Under the pieces are notes generated by a model. The model searched no databases. It saw only the letters and a program-made list of their open reading frames with translations, and was not told where the DNA came from. Positions 1 to 8,478 of a stretch of DNA of 64,000 nucleotides are shown one piece after another. Each line of letters begins with the position of its first letter. The first letter of the stretch is position 1. Both the position numbers and the translations under genes were made by a program. The DNA is from UBA12545 sp051024685 (GTDB taxonomy: Bacteria; Bacillota; DSM-521; Neomoorellales; Neomoorellaceae), in the NCBI GenBank assembly GCA_051024685.1, contig JAZHPA010000006.1, forward strand, positions 1-64,000, given 5' to 3'.

Positions 1-81
1 GCCTTTGGCTAGCAGACTGTGCTGCCTCGCCTGCAGCGGACTTTCACCACCAAGTTAACGCCCATGCCGGGCGCACAGCAA

Positions 82-103
82 GAACGCCAGGCACCGCCTG
101 GCG
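82..103. terminator. possible terminator hairpin after the first operon
   Basis: A 10-bp perfect inverted repeat (AACGCCAGGC and GCCTGGCGTT) with a 2-3 nt loop lies about 35 bp beyond the stop codon of the minus-strand gene at 139-993. The T-run is weak in both directions (TTTCCCC on the plus strand, CTTG on the minus strand), so efficient termination is uncertain. Confidence 0.4.
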
Positions 104-138
104 TTTCCCCTTTATCTCGGGTTCTATTTACATACCCC

Positions 139-993
139 TCATTTCTGCCTGATGGTAATGCTTTGCGTTTTCCCGTCCCAGGCAACATCCATGCCGAGCT
201 GCTCCGAAACAAAGCGCAGGGGGATCATGGTCCTGCCGTTTACCACCCTGGCAGGCACGTCCAGCTCTACCTTCTCGCCGTCAACCATGGCTATGGTGGA
301 ACCTAAGGTAAGCACCACCTGTTTATTTCCCAACCCGACCTTAACCTGCTTGGATTCCGGTACCCATTCCACCTGCGCGCCGAACTGCTCCATCACACCC
401 CGCAGGGGTACCAGGGTACGCCCGTTTTGGGATACCGGTGCTACATCCAGGCTGGCCCCCTGCCAGGTGCCATCACGAGCTACGGAGTAATCCTTCCGGT
501 TGAGATAAAGGACCACGCAAACTTTCCCGGGCTCCGCGGGCGGGAGATTAGATGCCGGGCTGTCGCTACCCGTCTTCTCGGCCAGCAGTATCTCTTTGAT
601 CTCGGCAACGCTCTTGCCTTGGCTGTAGAGCTTCCAGACCTTATGACCCATACCGTTGAAACGCTTATCCAGCACTATCTCCAGGAGGTCGGGATAGCGG
701 ACGAAATAGCTATCATTGCCGTAATAATCGAGATGATCGATGATTACCTGGGCATAGGGGGAATCCTGCCAAGGTACCCCGTCAATCTCGACAATTTCGA
801 GCGTCGGATACCTCTCGCCCATTGATGACCCCAATCGCCACCCGTACTTATCTATGTCGGGAAAGTCGTCAACAACTATATCATCCATATCACGATATTT
901 AATCTTTGCCGTATATCCTTCCGCCCACGCTGCGGGAAGCAGCAGCCCGAAGGCCAGGACAACCGCCAGGGCCAACGGGAGAATTTTCCTCAT
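139..993 (-). CDS. secreted protein with C-terminal copper-amine-oxidase-like stalk domain
   Basis: About 284 residues. A signal peptide (hydrophobic ILPLALAVVLAFGLLLP followed by AAWA) precedes an unrecognised middle part. The last ~110 residues contain two copies of the stalk-domain signature, VPLRGVMEQFG and IPLRFVSEQLGMDVAWD, typical of Firmicute surface proteins. The function is unknown; such domains are usually extracellular modules. I chose the ATG at 993 because GGAGGAGGA lies 6 nt upstream; the upstream ATG at 999 would sit directly on the Shine-Dalgarno. It is the last gene of the Tad pilus operon, and a similar secreted protein is encoded at 12865-13950. Confidence 0.75.
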   Translation of the reverse strand: MRKILPLALAVVLAFGLLLPAAWAEGYTAKIKYRDMDDIVVDDFPDIDKYGWRLGSSMGERYPTLEIVEIDGVPWQDSPYAQVIIDHLDYYGNDSYFVRYPDLLEIVLDKRFNGMGHKVWKLYSQGKSVAEIKEILLAEKTGSDSPASNLPPAEPGKVCVVLYLNRKDYSVARDGTWQGASLDVAPVSQNGRTLVPLRGVMEQFGAQVEWVPESKQVKVGLGNKQVVLTLGSTIAMVDGEKVELDVPARVVNGRTMIPLRFVSEQLGMDVAWDGKTQSITIRQK

Positions 994-1015
994 ACACATC
1001 CTCCTCCTCAAATCT

Positions 1016-1546
1016 TCAGGACTCCGCCGGCACCAACTTGGGTGCCACCGTGGAATGAACGTAGACTACTACCTCGCCTCCGGTATCCGGCTTTAAGGCA
1101 CGGAACCAGGGGCCGAGCTTAACGGGAAAACTAACCACCGCGGTCACCCCGGGCCCGTCGATCACCTCCTCATAGTCCCCGAACTGGTACACGTAAGGAG
1201 CCTCGTTCACCACCAGGAAATCGTCGACCGATACCGGCCCCTCACACGGTGAACCCGGCAACGGATAATTATCGGGATCAAGCTTCAAATTCTCGCGCAG
1301 GTAGGCGTAGAAAGCCTGCTCGGCCGGTACCGGCTGGATTACCAGGCGAGGATTTTCAGCATCCGCCAGGGCGTCCATATCAATCTGGGCAGCTGCTGCC
1401 CGCAGGGCCAGGTTCAGGCCGTGACGCACCACAAGCTTCGCGGCCAGGAGGTGTCCCATATCGTAGACCATGCCCATCAGCGCCAGCCCGATTATGGTAT
1501 AGAACAAAGTGAGGAGGCTCATATATCCCTTCCGGTGGTGCCTCAT
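1016..1546 (-). CDS. TadE/TadG-like pseudopilin (first of two)
   Basis: 176 residues with one N-terminal membrane segment (LLTLFYTIIGLALMGMVYDM) preceded by a short basic leader (MRHHRKG), the layout of TadE/TadG pseudopilins. The rest is predicted extracytoplasmic and is not otherwise recognised. The start overlaps the stop of the upstream TadE-like gene by ATGA, so translation is probably coupled. An internal ATG at 1522 also has a good Shine-Dalgarno (GGAAGGG) and cannot be excluded as the start. A role as a minor pilin of the Tad machine is inferred from topology and context. Confidence 0.6.
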   Translation of the reverse strand: MRHHRKGYMSLLTLFYTIIGLALMGMVYDMGHLLAAKLVVRHGLNLALRAAAAQIDMDALADAENPRLVIQPVPAEQAFYAYLRENLKLDPDNYPLPGSPCEGPVSVDDFLVVNEAPYVYQFGDYEEVIDGPGVTAVVSFPVKLGPWFRALKPDTGGEVVVYVHSTVAPKLVPAES

Positions 1547-2013
1547 TCCTCATAGAACACCTCGCTGGCCGCCACTGCCCTGGTTTTGAGGGCAAGATTC
1601 TTTTCCTGTACGGTCCACCCGGCCATGGCCTCCACTACCAGCGTGCGGAAGCGTACCGGGTAGACTACGCCCACTTCTATTTCTCCACCACGCTGTACTT
1701 GAACTGCGGGGTCAGTACCCCACACCACAACTGTTTCTTCGGAAGTGTAAGGAAGCTCGGCCAGATAGTCGAAATTAAGGTCAGAACCCCGGCTAGTCCA
1801 CTGGTTAACAAAATTCGCCAAATCCAGGCGCAAGTCCTCCGAGAATTTTCCTTCCACCGCCGCCCGTGCCGCTGTAGTGGCCGTTGCATAATTGAGGACA
1901 GCCCAATCGTACATGAGAAACCCAAATTCCAGGAGCCCAAACAGCAGTATCAGGAAGATCGGTAAGGTAATAATAGCTTCCACAAACACGTTTCCTCGGC
2001 CAGAACGCTTCAC
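1543..2013 (-). CDS. tadE: TadE-like pseudopilin
   Basis: 156 residues. The N-terminus GRGNVFVEAIITLPIFLILLF has the TadE hallmarks: a basic leader, a Gly before the cleavage site, a Glu shortly after it and a hydrophobic helix. The rest is predicted to be external. TadE proteins are processed by the TadV prepilin peptidase and help Flp pilus assembly. No prepilin peptidase gene is visible in this window. It sits between the small pilin-like genes and the second TadE/G-like gene. Confidence 0.75.
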   Translation of the reverse strand: MKRSGRGNVFVEAIITLPIFLILLFGLLEFGFLMYDWAVLNYATATTAARAAVEGKFSEDLRLDLANFVNQWTSRGSDLNFDYLAELPYTSEETVVVWGTDPAVQVQRGGEIEVGVVYPVRFRTLVVEAMAGWTVQEKNLALKTRAVAASEVFYEE

Positions 2014-2051
2014 ATGCAGTCCCCCTCTCGCCGCAACCCGGCCCCGTCAGC

Positions 2052-2216
2052 CTAGATCCCGAGACCACCTATCCGGTCGGCCAGCTCCTGGAATTTGCCC
2101 GCCAGGGCTTGGGCCAGGTTGCTCACAAACGGCGCAAGGGCCAGGACGAAAAGGATAATCCAGAGAGACATCTCCATAAAGGTCGAGGCCCGCCGGTCGG
2201 AAAAGACTCTCGCCAT
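2052..2216 (-). CDS. Flp-like prepilin, 54 residues
   Basis: A small gene with a strong Shine-Dalgarno (GGAGGAG, then GGAG) upstream of the ATG at 2216. The peptide begins MARVFSDRRASTFMEMSLW and continues as a hydrophobic helix with a short amphipathic tail. It shares SDRRAS-F-E--LWII with the neighbouring 64-residue protein at 2291-2485. A processing site after RRA would put Glu at position +5, as in type IV and Flp prepilins. I infer a pilin or pseudopilin of the Tad system. Confidence 0.7.
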   Translation of the reverse strand: MARVFSDRRASTFMEMSLWIILFVLALAPFVSNLAQALAGKFQELADRIGGLGI

Positions 2217-2239
2217 CTCCCTCTCCTCCTTTTAAGGTC

Positions 2240-2272
2240 GTCCGGGCCCCGGGATACTGGCGGGGCCCGGAC
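2240..2272 (-). other. strong intercistronic hairpin between two pilin genes
   Basis: An 11-bp GC-rich inverted repeat (GTCCGGGCCCC and its complement) with an 11-nt loop separates the two small pilin genes. No U-run follows, so it is more likely an mRNA stability or processing element that sets different pilin levels than a terminator. This role is inferred. Confidence 0.45.
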
Positions 2273-2290
2273 CTAGCGGTAAGTCAAGAA

Positions 2291-2485
2291 TTACTCGCCG
2301 CTGATTTCCGGCACCACAGTGTTTGCCATACGGTCCTTGATCTCCTCAAGCTTGGGCTTGATGCCTTCGTTGGCAAGCATGAACCCCGCGCCGGCAACCA
2401 AAAGGACCACCACGATAATCCAGAGTCCATTTTCAATAAACGAAGAAGCGCGGCGATCGGAGAAAAACTTCCGCAGGAAAGCCAC
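2291..2485 (-). CDS. Flp-like prepilin, 64 residues
   Basis: Begins AFLRKFFSDRRASSFIENG after the initiator, followed by a hydrophobic helix (LWIIVVVLLVAGAGFMLA) and a charged tail with a coiled-coil look. The predicted cleavage after RRA leaves Glu at +5. The GTG start at 2485 is preferred because GAGGAGG lies 9 nt upstream; a longer TTG reading overlaps that Shine-Dalgarno. As the larger of the paired pilins it is the best candidate for the major pilin of this cluster. That role is inferred, not proven. Confidence 0.7.
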   Translation of the reverse strand: MAFLRKFFSDRRASSFIENGLWIIVVVLLVAGAGFMLANEGIKPKLEEIKDRMANTVVPEISGE

Positions 2486-2640
2486 TATAATCGACCTCCT
2501 CAAGGGTAATGAGTTAGAGCAGTGAGTTTGGGTTTTACAGAACGTGTAAAAGCTATCCCCTCGCCTTCCCTCACCTCCCGGAAGGAGTAATTACCTGGGC
2601 GTCGCTTCCGGCTTTCACCCCCTTCCCCGGTACCGAAACT

Positions 2641-3561
2641 TTATCTTCCAAAGAGGCGCCGGAATATGCCGCCTTTAGCGTCTTCGGCTTCATACATGGC
2701 CTCTTTTAGTTCGCTAAGAGATTTCATAAACGGGGTCGTCGGCTTAAAACGAGAGCCTGGAGACAGTTTTCGCGGCATGGAAGGGTCTTCAGGAAGCCGG
2801 TAGGATTTATACGTGCCTTTTTCCAAGGGCAGCTCTAAGAGGTCATTACCTCTATTACAGACGAAGTACAGCTCTTTGCCTTCCTCCTGTAGAGCATTGA
2901 GGTTCCATATAATCCTGGCCTGTTCGGCCGGCTCACCAACGGTTACCACAACCAAAGTAGTGGCGGCTTCCAAGGCTTCTCGGACCCACCAGACATAGTT
3001 GTGGGGCACTGCCCCAAAATTAGGCAGGTCGCAAATAATAACGTCATGGGTAGTACGGGCTGCAATTATGGCTTGCTTTAATATCCCGGGTGACAGGCGT
3101 GCCAGCTCCCGGGGATTCCTCGGGGGTTGAAGCACATCTAAATTGGGTTCAACGGTTACAACTGCTCCGTTTATACCTCCGGACTCAAATCCACTAAGAT
3201 CGGGATACTCAGGTGCTTCCAACACGGCAACCAAATCGCTGCCCCACGCCTGGAAAGCACCATCCACAACCAAAACCCTCATCATGTCCTTGAGTAACCA
3301 GGCCAGGCCCAGGACCACAGAAGTAGCTCCAACCCCACCTTTAGCCCGCCAGACGGCTATCACCCTCTGGCGGTAGGCCACCCTGGCGGAGCTAACCTGG
3401 ACCACCGGGGGAGACTGGGGAGCAGCTGTTATTTCTTGTACCCGCGCTTTACCGTCCAATATATCCCGTACAGTCTCCACGGGGAGTTTAAGGGCCGCAG
3501 ATATGGCCTCCGGGTCCAGGTACTCGGCCATGCGTTTTACCTTTTCCTCTAGACCGCCCAT
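2641..3561 (-). CDS. TadZ/CpaE/MinD-like ATPase
   Basis: 306 residues. An N-terminal ~65-residue helical part precedes a ParA/MinD fold with the deviant Walker A KGGVGATS, where the final lysine of KGGVGKT is replaced by Ala. A switch region (VLVVDGAF) and a later VIICDLPN motif follow. The missing lysine suggests weak or no ATP hydrolysis. TadZ proteins position the Tad pilus at the cell pole. It lies downstream of a second, canonical TadZ-like gene, suggesting a heteromeric pair. The start has AGGTGG 5 nt upstream. Confidence 0.7.
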   Translation of the reverse strand: MGGLEEKVKRMAEYLDPEAISAALKLPVETVRDILDGKARVQEITAAPQSPPVVQVSSARVAYRQRVIAVWRAKGGVGATSVVLGLAWLLKDMMRVLVVDGAFQAWGSDLVAVLEAPEYPDLSGFESGGINGAVVTVEPNLDVLQPPRNPRELARLSPGILKQAIIAARTTHDVIICDLPNFGAVPHNYVWWVREALEAATTLVVVTVGEPAEQARIIWNLNALQEEGKELYFVCNRGNDLLELPLEKGTYKSYRLPEDPSMPRKLSPGSRFKPTTPFMKSLSELKEAMYEAEDAKGGIFRRLFGR

Positions 3562-3579
3562 AAGACCACCTGCCTACTC

Positions 3580-5163
3580 CTACTTCTTCTTCCTCCCGAA
3601 GAACCGGAAGAAAGCCTTCTTTTCCCCTTCGGGCTTTTTGTACGCGTACCCTGCGGCCGTTGCAAGCTCTCCCGCCAGGGCGTGCCACTGGCTGTAGGCG
3701 TCGTCTAGCCCTACCACTTCGCCTTTGTAACCCCTCTGCACGTAAGCCTCCCAGTCTTCCGGGATAACTGCTACTACCTTCGGCAAGAGCTTTGCCGGCA
3801 CATCTTTCCGAAAGCCCGAGCAAAAATACTTTTCTACCACCTTCGCGTTATGAAGCTTTGGGCTAAAACGGTTGAGCACGATGCTGATTTTTCCAGGCAT
3901 AACACCCATGGCCAGGAGGCAGGGCGCGTAAGTTGCAGTCTCCTGCTCGCTGAACTTGGACTGGTCCACCACGGCCAGCACCTTATCGGCTAAGGGGAAT
4001 ACGCCCTCCAGCCAAGGCTTCGTCCAAAACTCCGGAGGAGTGTCGCCAACAACTACCGGAAACCTGGCCAACAGGTGCTCTGCTATAGCTGTGATCTCTC
4101 CTGGTTCAAAGGCAGGTACAGTCCTATCGGTAGGACCCGGGAGAACGTAAAGGTTTTCTTCGGCTTTGACAAGTAGCCCATCAACCATCTCCGGCCTAAA
4201 CATTCCCTTGGCCAGTGCCTCTATCCCAGAGACGCCCGATATGTCAAAAAAGGAAGCCACGTCCGGAGCGCCAAAGTCCAGGTCCCACAGCACCGCCGGG
4301 ATCCCGGCCCGGGCCAGGGCCACGGCCAGGGTCACCGCCACCGTGGTCTTGCCCACGCCCCCCTTATTGGCGGCGGTGAGCACCAGAATACCCTTGCGCC
4401 CGGTATGGGGGTAAACGTGTGCCCCCTGCACAGGCCTTTCAGGGAAGGCCCGGACTGCAAGTTTTTCCGATACCAGTTCGTGGGAAGCCGCCTGGGCAGG
4501 GCCGGGCGAACCAGCGTAACGGCCAAGAAGCTCGTCCAGGTAATCGGCGTCCCGGCGGGTTTCCGGCTCCCGGTGTTGCCGTGGTTCCGGTTCAAAGAGC
4601 CTCGACTGGACGGCCGGACCCGGTTCCGAAGAAGAAGCAGGAGAGAATGCTTTTCCTCCCTGCCGTAGATATTGTGGAGCTGCCGTCGGCACGGGTATCT
4701 CCCTGAACTGTCTTTCTTCCTCTACAGCCTCAGGCCCGCCCGGGAAGGTCTCTTCCTCGGCCACCAAGGCCGCCAGCTCATCATCCTGCCGCTCATACCT
4801 CAAGGCAGCCAAGATGTTGTAAGGCCTGTCCCCTGGGAGCTTGCCTGTAACAATATTGTTGAGGCCCGCCTGTTTTGCCAGCCTTACGAAAGCCTTCCCT
4901 TTTTCGTCGAGGTTTCCGGCCAGGAGGACTATATGGCTGGCCGGAAAGAGTATAGATAAGCGCTGGAGGAGAACCCTTGTATCCTCTCCCGGAAGGAAAC
5001 GGCTCACGACCACCACATCGGGCCTGTTAGGGCTATATCCGTAAAGTTCTTGAGCGGACGAACAGGTGCTAAAGTCCCAATCGGGATAAAGACCCGTCCT
5101 GATAAGGTCCTGCTTAATGAGCTCCGCGGACTCTTGCTCCGCCGCGATAACGCAAAAAGGCAC
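3580..5163 (-). CDS. cpaE: CpaE/TadZ-like protein: receiver-like domain plus MinD ATPase
   Basis: 527 residues from a GTG preceded by GGGGGTG. The first ~125 residues resemble a degenerate response-regulator receiver fold (FCVIAAEQ, RPDVVVVSRFLPG, HIVLLAGN). A Pro/Glu-rich linker follows, then a ParA/MinD ATPase with an intact Walker A (ANKGGVGKTTVAVTLAVAL) and VLWDLDFGAPD. This is the domain order of CpaE/TadZ, the Tad pilus localisation factor. A longer reading to 5307 exists but overlaps the GGDEF gene region and has no better ribosome site. Confidence 0.8.
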   Translation of the reverse strand: MPFCVIAAEQESAELIKQDLIRTGLYPDWDFSTCSSAQELYGYSPNRPDVVVVSRFLPGEDTRVLLQRLSILFPASHIVLLAGNLDEKGKAFVRLAKQAGLNNIVTGKLPGDRPYNILAALRYERQDDELAALVAEEETFPGGPEAVEEERQFREIPVPTAAPQYLRQGGKAFSPASSSEPGPAVQSRLFEPEPRQHREPETRRDADYLDELLGRYAGSPGPAQAASHELVSEKLAVRAFPERPVQGAHVYPHTGRKGILVLTAANKGGVGKTTVAVTLAVALARAGIPAVLWDLDFGAPDVASFFDISGVSGIEALAKGMFRPEMVDGLLVKAEENLYVLPGPTDRTVPAFEPGEITAIAEHLLARFPVVVGDTPPEFWTKPWLEGVFPLADKVLAVVDQSKFSEQETATYAPCLLAMGVMPGKISIVLNRFSPKLHNAKVVEKYFCSGFRKDVPAKLLPKVVAVIPEDWEAYVQRGYKGEVVGLDDAYSQWHALAGELATAAGYAYKKPEGEKKAFFRFFGRKKK

Positions 5164-5313
5164 TTTGTCACCCCCGTCAAAAGCAACATGGTATGGGCGG
5201 CGCCCGCGCTTCCGCCTGGCCCGGCGCTCTCCGCCAGCATATACAGCCTCCCGAAACCTGAAACAGAGAAAGCGCCTCCTGTCCGGCCTTGGAAACGCCG
5301 GCGCCACCTTTGC

Positions 5314-5934
5314 CTATGCTTCGCTTCGTTCTGGCTTCGACCCGGCAGCAAAGCCCCGGTTGCGGCCCGCCTCCTTTGCCCGGTAAAGGGCTACATCGGC
5401 GGCCCTGACGGCTTCTTCCGCTGTCGGCCCGTCGACCGGAAAGACGGCGCAACCGAAAGAGCAAGTAACCGCAAGGTCCTGCCCTTCCACAAAAAAGGGC
5501 GCGCCGGACACCGCCAGACGCACCCTCTCCCCTATCTCCCAGACTTTTTCTATCTCGGCCGCCAGCACCAGCGCCGCAAACTCCTCCCCGCCGTACCTGG
5601 CCGCAAAGTCTATGCTCTCGATAGACGACCGCAGGCGAGAAGCGAATATCTTAAGAACCGCATCGCCGGTATGGTGGCCATAAGTATCGTTAATCTGCTT
5701 GAAGTAGTCCAGGTCAAAGAGGATAACCCCGAAGCCCGCGCCCTGTCGGGAGGCCTCCCCGACAGCTACGCATAAAGCCTCATCGAAGGCCCTCCGGTTA
5801 GGCAGGCCGGTGAGAAAATCTATGTGCTTTTCCTCCAGCCCCGGCCAAACCACCCGGAGAGGCTGAAGACCGTCGACACCGAAAAGGGCCAAAGGAGAAA
5901 GGGACCTCCAGGCCCCGAAAGAAATTTTATGCAC
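5314..5934 (-). CDS. diguanylate cyclase (GGDEF domain)
   Basis: About 206 residues, essentially a single GGDEF domain: D-FLTGLPNRRAFDE at the N-terminus, FDLDYFKQINDTYGHHTGD (metal-binding Asp) and the active-site loop RYGGEEF. It would make cyclic di-GMP from two GTP. No membrane or sensor domain is attached. No clear RxxD inhibitory site is seen upstream of the active loop. Its position between cpaB and cpaE suggests local c-di-GMP control of Tad pilus assembly. The GTG start at 5934 overlaps the end of cpaB; a start further upstream is possible. Confidence 0.8.
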   Translation of the reverse strand: MHKISFGAWRSLSPLALFGVDGLQPLRVVWPGLEEKHIDFLTGLPNRRAFDEALCVAVGEASRQGAGFGVILFDLDYFKQINDTYGHHTGDAVLKIFASRLRSSIESIDFAARYGGEEFAALVLAAEIEKVWEIGERVRLAVSGAPFFVEGQDLAVTCSFGCAVFPVDGPTAEEAVRAADVALYRAKEAGRNRGFAAGSKPERSEA

Positions 5935-6571
5935 CGGGCACCCCACTCCTGGCCAGGTAGACAGCCTTACCGGAAGCATACTGCACTACCTGCTGGGCTA
6001 CCTCTTTGGGTAGCTCCAGGCCCACGCTAGCAGGAGTCTTGCTAACGGGCATGGAGGCAAGGCCGCTGTTCTCCTTTCCCGGCTCTATCTCTACGCCGTC
6101 CTGATTCAAGCTGTGGAGCACCCTTACCTTTTGGGCTAAAAGCCTGGCGGTTGTGGCTCCACCTGACCCCTTTTCTATCCCGTAGACATCCACTACTTCG
6201 CCGGCCAGGACGGCGGCGGAACTCGAAAGGTCAACAGGCACATATACGACCGTATAGCCGTCCTGGAGGCCTTTGCCTTCCCTTACGGCGTCTTGCCAGA
6301 TGTATTGCCCTTTGACCATGGACACTGCGGCCACTTTACCCGTAACTTCCTCGGGAGCCGTAACCATACCCTCGGCAGCCTGGGCCGGAACCGAAACCAC
6401 CTCTACCATTTCCGGCCGTATTTCTGACCCGGCCGGTATAAACTGGGTAGCCCGGACCACGGTGACGGTCTTAGTGGCCTCCCTGTATTTGGCATTCGCC
6501 CCCATGGTAATCAATCCCGTAAACAGTAGGGCTAGAACGAAAGATATGATTATCCCGGTTTTCCTGCTCAA
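5927..6571 (-). CDS. cpaB: CpaB/RcpC-like Flp pilus assembly protein (SAF domain)
   Basis: About 214 residues from a TTG start with GGGAGG 8 nt upstream. A single N-terminal membrane anchor (GIIISFVLALLFTGLITMG) is followed by a SAF-type domain (ATQFIPAGSEIRPEMVEVVSVP) and a second beta-rich part. CpaB/RcpC proteins sit in the periplasm or cell wall space and stabilise the pilus channel. The start lies about 100 nt inside the preceding reading frame (6471-7163), an unusually long overlap. Confidence 0.75.
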   Translation of the reverse strand: MSRKTGIIISFVLALLFTGLITMGANAKYREATKTVTVVRATQFIPAGSEIRPEMVEVVSVPAQAAEGMVTAPEEVTGKVAAVSMVKGQYIWQDAVREGKGLQDGYTVVYVPVDLSSSAAVLAGEVVDVYGIEKGSGGATTARLLAQKVRVLHSLNQDGVEIEPGKENSGLASMPVSKTPASVGLELPKEVAQQVVQYASGKAVYLARSGVPGA

Positions 6572-7163
6572 AAGCACACCTCCCGAAAAAATGTTCCCGT
6601 TCTCTCCCCAGCCACACCAACGCACCCCGCCGGACGAGAGGATCCGCCGGGCGGAGTAGCGATCCCCAGCCACCCCTCTCCCACACGGCTTCCCTTAGCT
6701 CCTGCTTATGCCTTAGATAGCGCCGGAAAAGCGAAGGCACAGGAGCCGCGGTCTCCCAGAGGAGGAGTGTGCTTGGCTCCAACACCCCGGCCACGAAAGA
6801 GAGGTCGGAGGCTAAGAGGCGGGCGAACTCCGCCAGCTTATACTTTCGCGGGGCATCAATGTGCAGCTCAAAGGCCCGGCGCACCTTCCCCGGGCGCAAC
6901 CGGGTCCGGGAAAAAAGGAGCATAAGCCGGGCCAGGAGGGGATTGACCGGAACCAGAACCAGAAGGTTAAAACCTGCTCCCCTGGCAGCCTCCCGCCACC
7001 GGGGTATATGTACCAGGTGATACCAAAAGAGGTAGACCACCAGGAGCTGTACGGCCAGGCAGCAGGTTACCAGTAAAGGGCGGTACTTTCCTGCCCCCCA
7101 AATGAAGAAAGCAAGCGAAACCGCAAGCAGTAGGCAAAGAACAGAAAAGATAAATCTTATCAT
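6471..7163 (-). CDS. membrane protein of unknown function in the Tad locus
   Basis: Up to 230 residues. Two N-terminal membrane helices (residues ~3-22 and ~30-48) are followed by a basic cytoplasmic region. I recognise no family. The last ~33 codons overlap the 5' part of cpaB in another frame and look compositionally random, so the natural C-terminus may be dispensable or a frameshift may be present. The placement between a DUF4320-like pseudopilin and cpaB suggests a Tad-accessory role. Confidence 0.5.
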   Translation of the reverse strand: MIRFIFSVLCLLLAVSLAFFIWGAGKYRPLLVTCCLAVQLLVVYLFWYHLVHIPRWREAARGAGFNLLVLVPVNPLLARLMLLFSRTRLRPGKVRRAFELHIDAPRKYKLAEFARLLASDLSFVAGVLEPSTLLLWETAAPVPSLFRRYLRHKQELREAVWERGGWGSLLRPADPLVRRGALVWLGREREHFFGRCAFEQENRDNHIFRSSPTVYGIDYHGGECQIQGGH

Positions 7164-7177
7164 GAGATAAGCATCCT

Positions 7178-7591
7178 CTATGGAGAAGTATAGGTTATCC
7201 CCGACAGCGTACCGGGTATGTAGGCGCTTACCGAAGTCCCCTTTCCGGTCACGGGCACCTCAAAGGGAGTAAAGAAACTGCCCACAGAGAACCGGAATGG
7301 GTAAGTGATCTGGCAGGTCACTACCCTCCCCCAAGGAACGGGGCCGCCGGAAGGAGACACCACAACTTGCGCCTTCGACCGGTCCATCTTCATCTGGGTC
7401 ATAAAGCCTTTTAGCTGGGAGTCCAGTTCCGTGGTGTAGCCGCCGTACCTTCCCATTCCTGCAGCTATAAACTGCGCCTCCGACTGGAGGGCGTACCACT
7501 GGGAAACCACGCCCACAAACATGGCCCCGCACATGGCAAAGAGCACCAGCATGAAGATCACTAAATACAGCGATATGACCCTCTCCAGCAA
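7178..7591 (-). CDS. TadE/DUF4320-like pseudopilin
   Basis: 137 residues with one N-terminal hydrophobic helix (LYLVIFMLVLFAMCGAMFVG) and an external domain starting WYALQSEAQFIAAGMGRYGG. That pattern is seen in small pseudopilin-like proteins of Firmicute mobile elements. A TTG start with an upstream GCGGTGATGG is used. Its neighbours are a Flp-like pilin gene (7610-7816) and another TadE-like gene. Confidence 0.55.
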   Translation of the reverse strand: MLERVISLYLVIFMLVLFAMCGAMFVGVVSQWYALQSEAQFIAAGMGRYGGYTTELDSQLKGFMTQMKMDRSKAQVVVSPSGGPVPWGRVVTCQITYPFRFSVGSFFTPFEVPVTGKGTSVSAYIPGTLSGITYTSP

Positions 7592-7609
7592 AAGCCATCA
7601 CCGCCCGGG

Positions 7610-7816
7610 CTAGAACCCGAACTGGCTCCGAATGTAGTTGGTGGCGGCATTCCAGAAGTTCTGAGCCGTCTGGGGAGCGAATACCAGGGCCAGGACTATG
7701 ATGGCCGCCACGACCAGGGCCGCCCCGATTACCCACGTCATCTCCGGAAGCGAGCCACGCTCGTCCTTTAGTACCCGCCGTACAGCAGTCTTCAAAGCCC
7801 AAAAAGCGTTCACCAT
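7610..7816 (-). CDS. flp: Flp-family prepilin, 68 residues
   Basis: MVNAFWALKTAVRRVLKDERG forms a basic leader ending in ERG, followed by SLPEMTWVIGAALVVAAIIV, a processed Flp-like N-terminus with Glu at +4 and a hydrophobic helix. A strong AAGGAGG lies upstream of the ATG. This is the third small pilin in the locus, so the pilus probably has several pilin types. Confidence 0.75.
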   Translation of the reverse strand: MVNAFWALKTAVRRVLKDERGSLPEMTWVIGAALVVAAIIVLALVFAPQTAQNFWNAATNYIRSQFGF

Positions 7817-7852
7817 TGTTATGAACCTCCTTATGGACTTAGGCTTGATGGT

Positions 7853-8392
7853 TTAAAGTTCAACGCGTCCGGCCGGTTGGTAGTACCGCATCCGGACATC
7901 CAGGAACTGCGGCCCTATAAAGGGTACGTTGCCTACCAGTACCGGTACGTTTACGGTAGCCATAAACCCCGGCTGGCGGGCCGTCCCACCCGGCACGGCC
8001 TCCCCGGGCCGCACATACCGGAATTCTACTAGGGTCGCCGGGGCCTTTATGGGCGAAGAACCGGAGGGCACGAAGTTGGTTCCGTTAAAGGTAGTGCCCG
8101 TCATGCGGGAGAAGGCGGCAACAAAATACTGGCGGGCAAGGTGCTCCGCGCTCTGGAGGTTGCCCCCCACATCCATAGACGCAGCCCTCCCCGCAAAATC
8201 TACGGCCTCACCTAGCATCTGGTAGACTACATCGGCATTCTTCTTGGCCCCAAAGGCGATTCCGGAAAGTACGGCAAAGACGGTTAAGGCCATGACGGCA
8301 AAGATGACCAGCATGTAGACTTCAAGAAAGCCTCGCTGATCCATCAGCCGGTGTCTTAAATAAGCCAGCCCCTTACAATGCCGAACCACCAT
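7853..8392 (-). CDS. TadE-like pseudopilin with long external domain
   Basis: About 179 residues if started at the ATG at 8392. A basic leader ending MDQRGFLE precedes a membrane helix (VYMLVIFAVMALTVFAVLSGIAFG) and an external domain with PRT-like beta content. The leader-helix arrangement (G before cleavage, E at +3) fits the TadE family. A longer reading to 8482 is rejected because it covers the small gene at 8356-8457 in another frame. Confidence 0.55.
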   Translation of the reverse strand: MVVRHCKGLAYLRHRLMDQRGFLEVYMLVIFAVMALTVFAVLSGIAFGAKKNADVVYQMLGEAVDFAGRAASMDVGGNLQSAEHLARQYFVAAFSRMTGTTFNGTNFVPSGSSPIKAPATLVEFRYVRPGEAVPGGTARQPGFMATVNVPVLVGNVPFIGPQFLDVRMRYYQPAGRVEL

Positions 8393-8457
8393 AAGAACCC
8401 CAGGGCCAGCGCCACCAGGGCCAGGACAAACAGCACAACCGCGAAGATTTTCCGCAC
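8356..8457 (-). CDS. 33-residue single-helix membrane peptide
   Basis: A short frame missed by length filters. It has a GTG start with GGGAGGAGAAAGGGA upstream and reads MRKIFAVVLFVLALVALALG followed by FLWWFGIVRGWLI and a stop. One hydrophobic helix spans nearly the whole peptide. It lies between tadC and a TadE-like gene and overlaps the start of the latter. The function is unknown; a small pilus-accessory peptide is plausible. Confidence 0.6.
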   Translation of the reverse strand: MRKIFAVVLFVLALVALALGFLWWFGIVRGWLI

Positions 8458-8478
8458 TCCCTTTCTCCTCCCTGCATC

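Noticed and set aside
19..306. Plus-strand frames opposite the first secreted-protein gene
   Set aside because: Antisense shadows of a gene with signal peptide and domain motifs on the minus strand.
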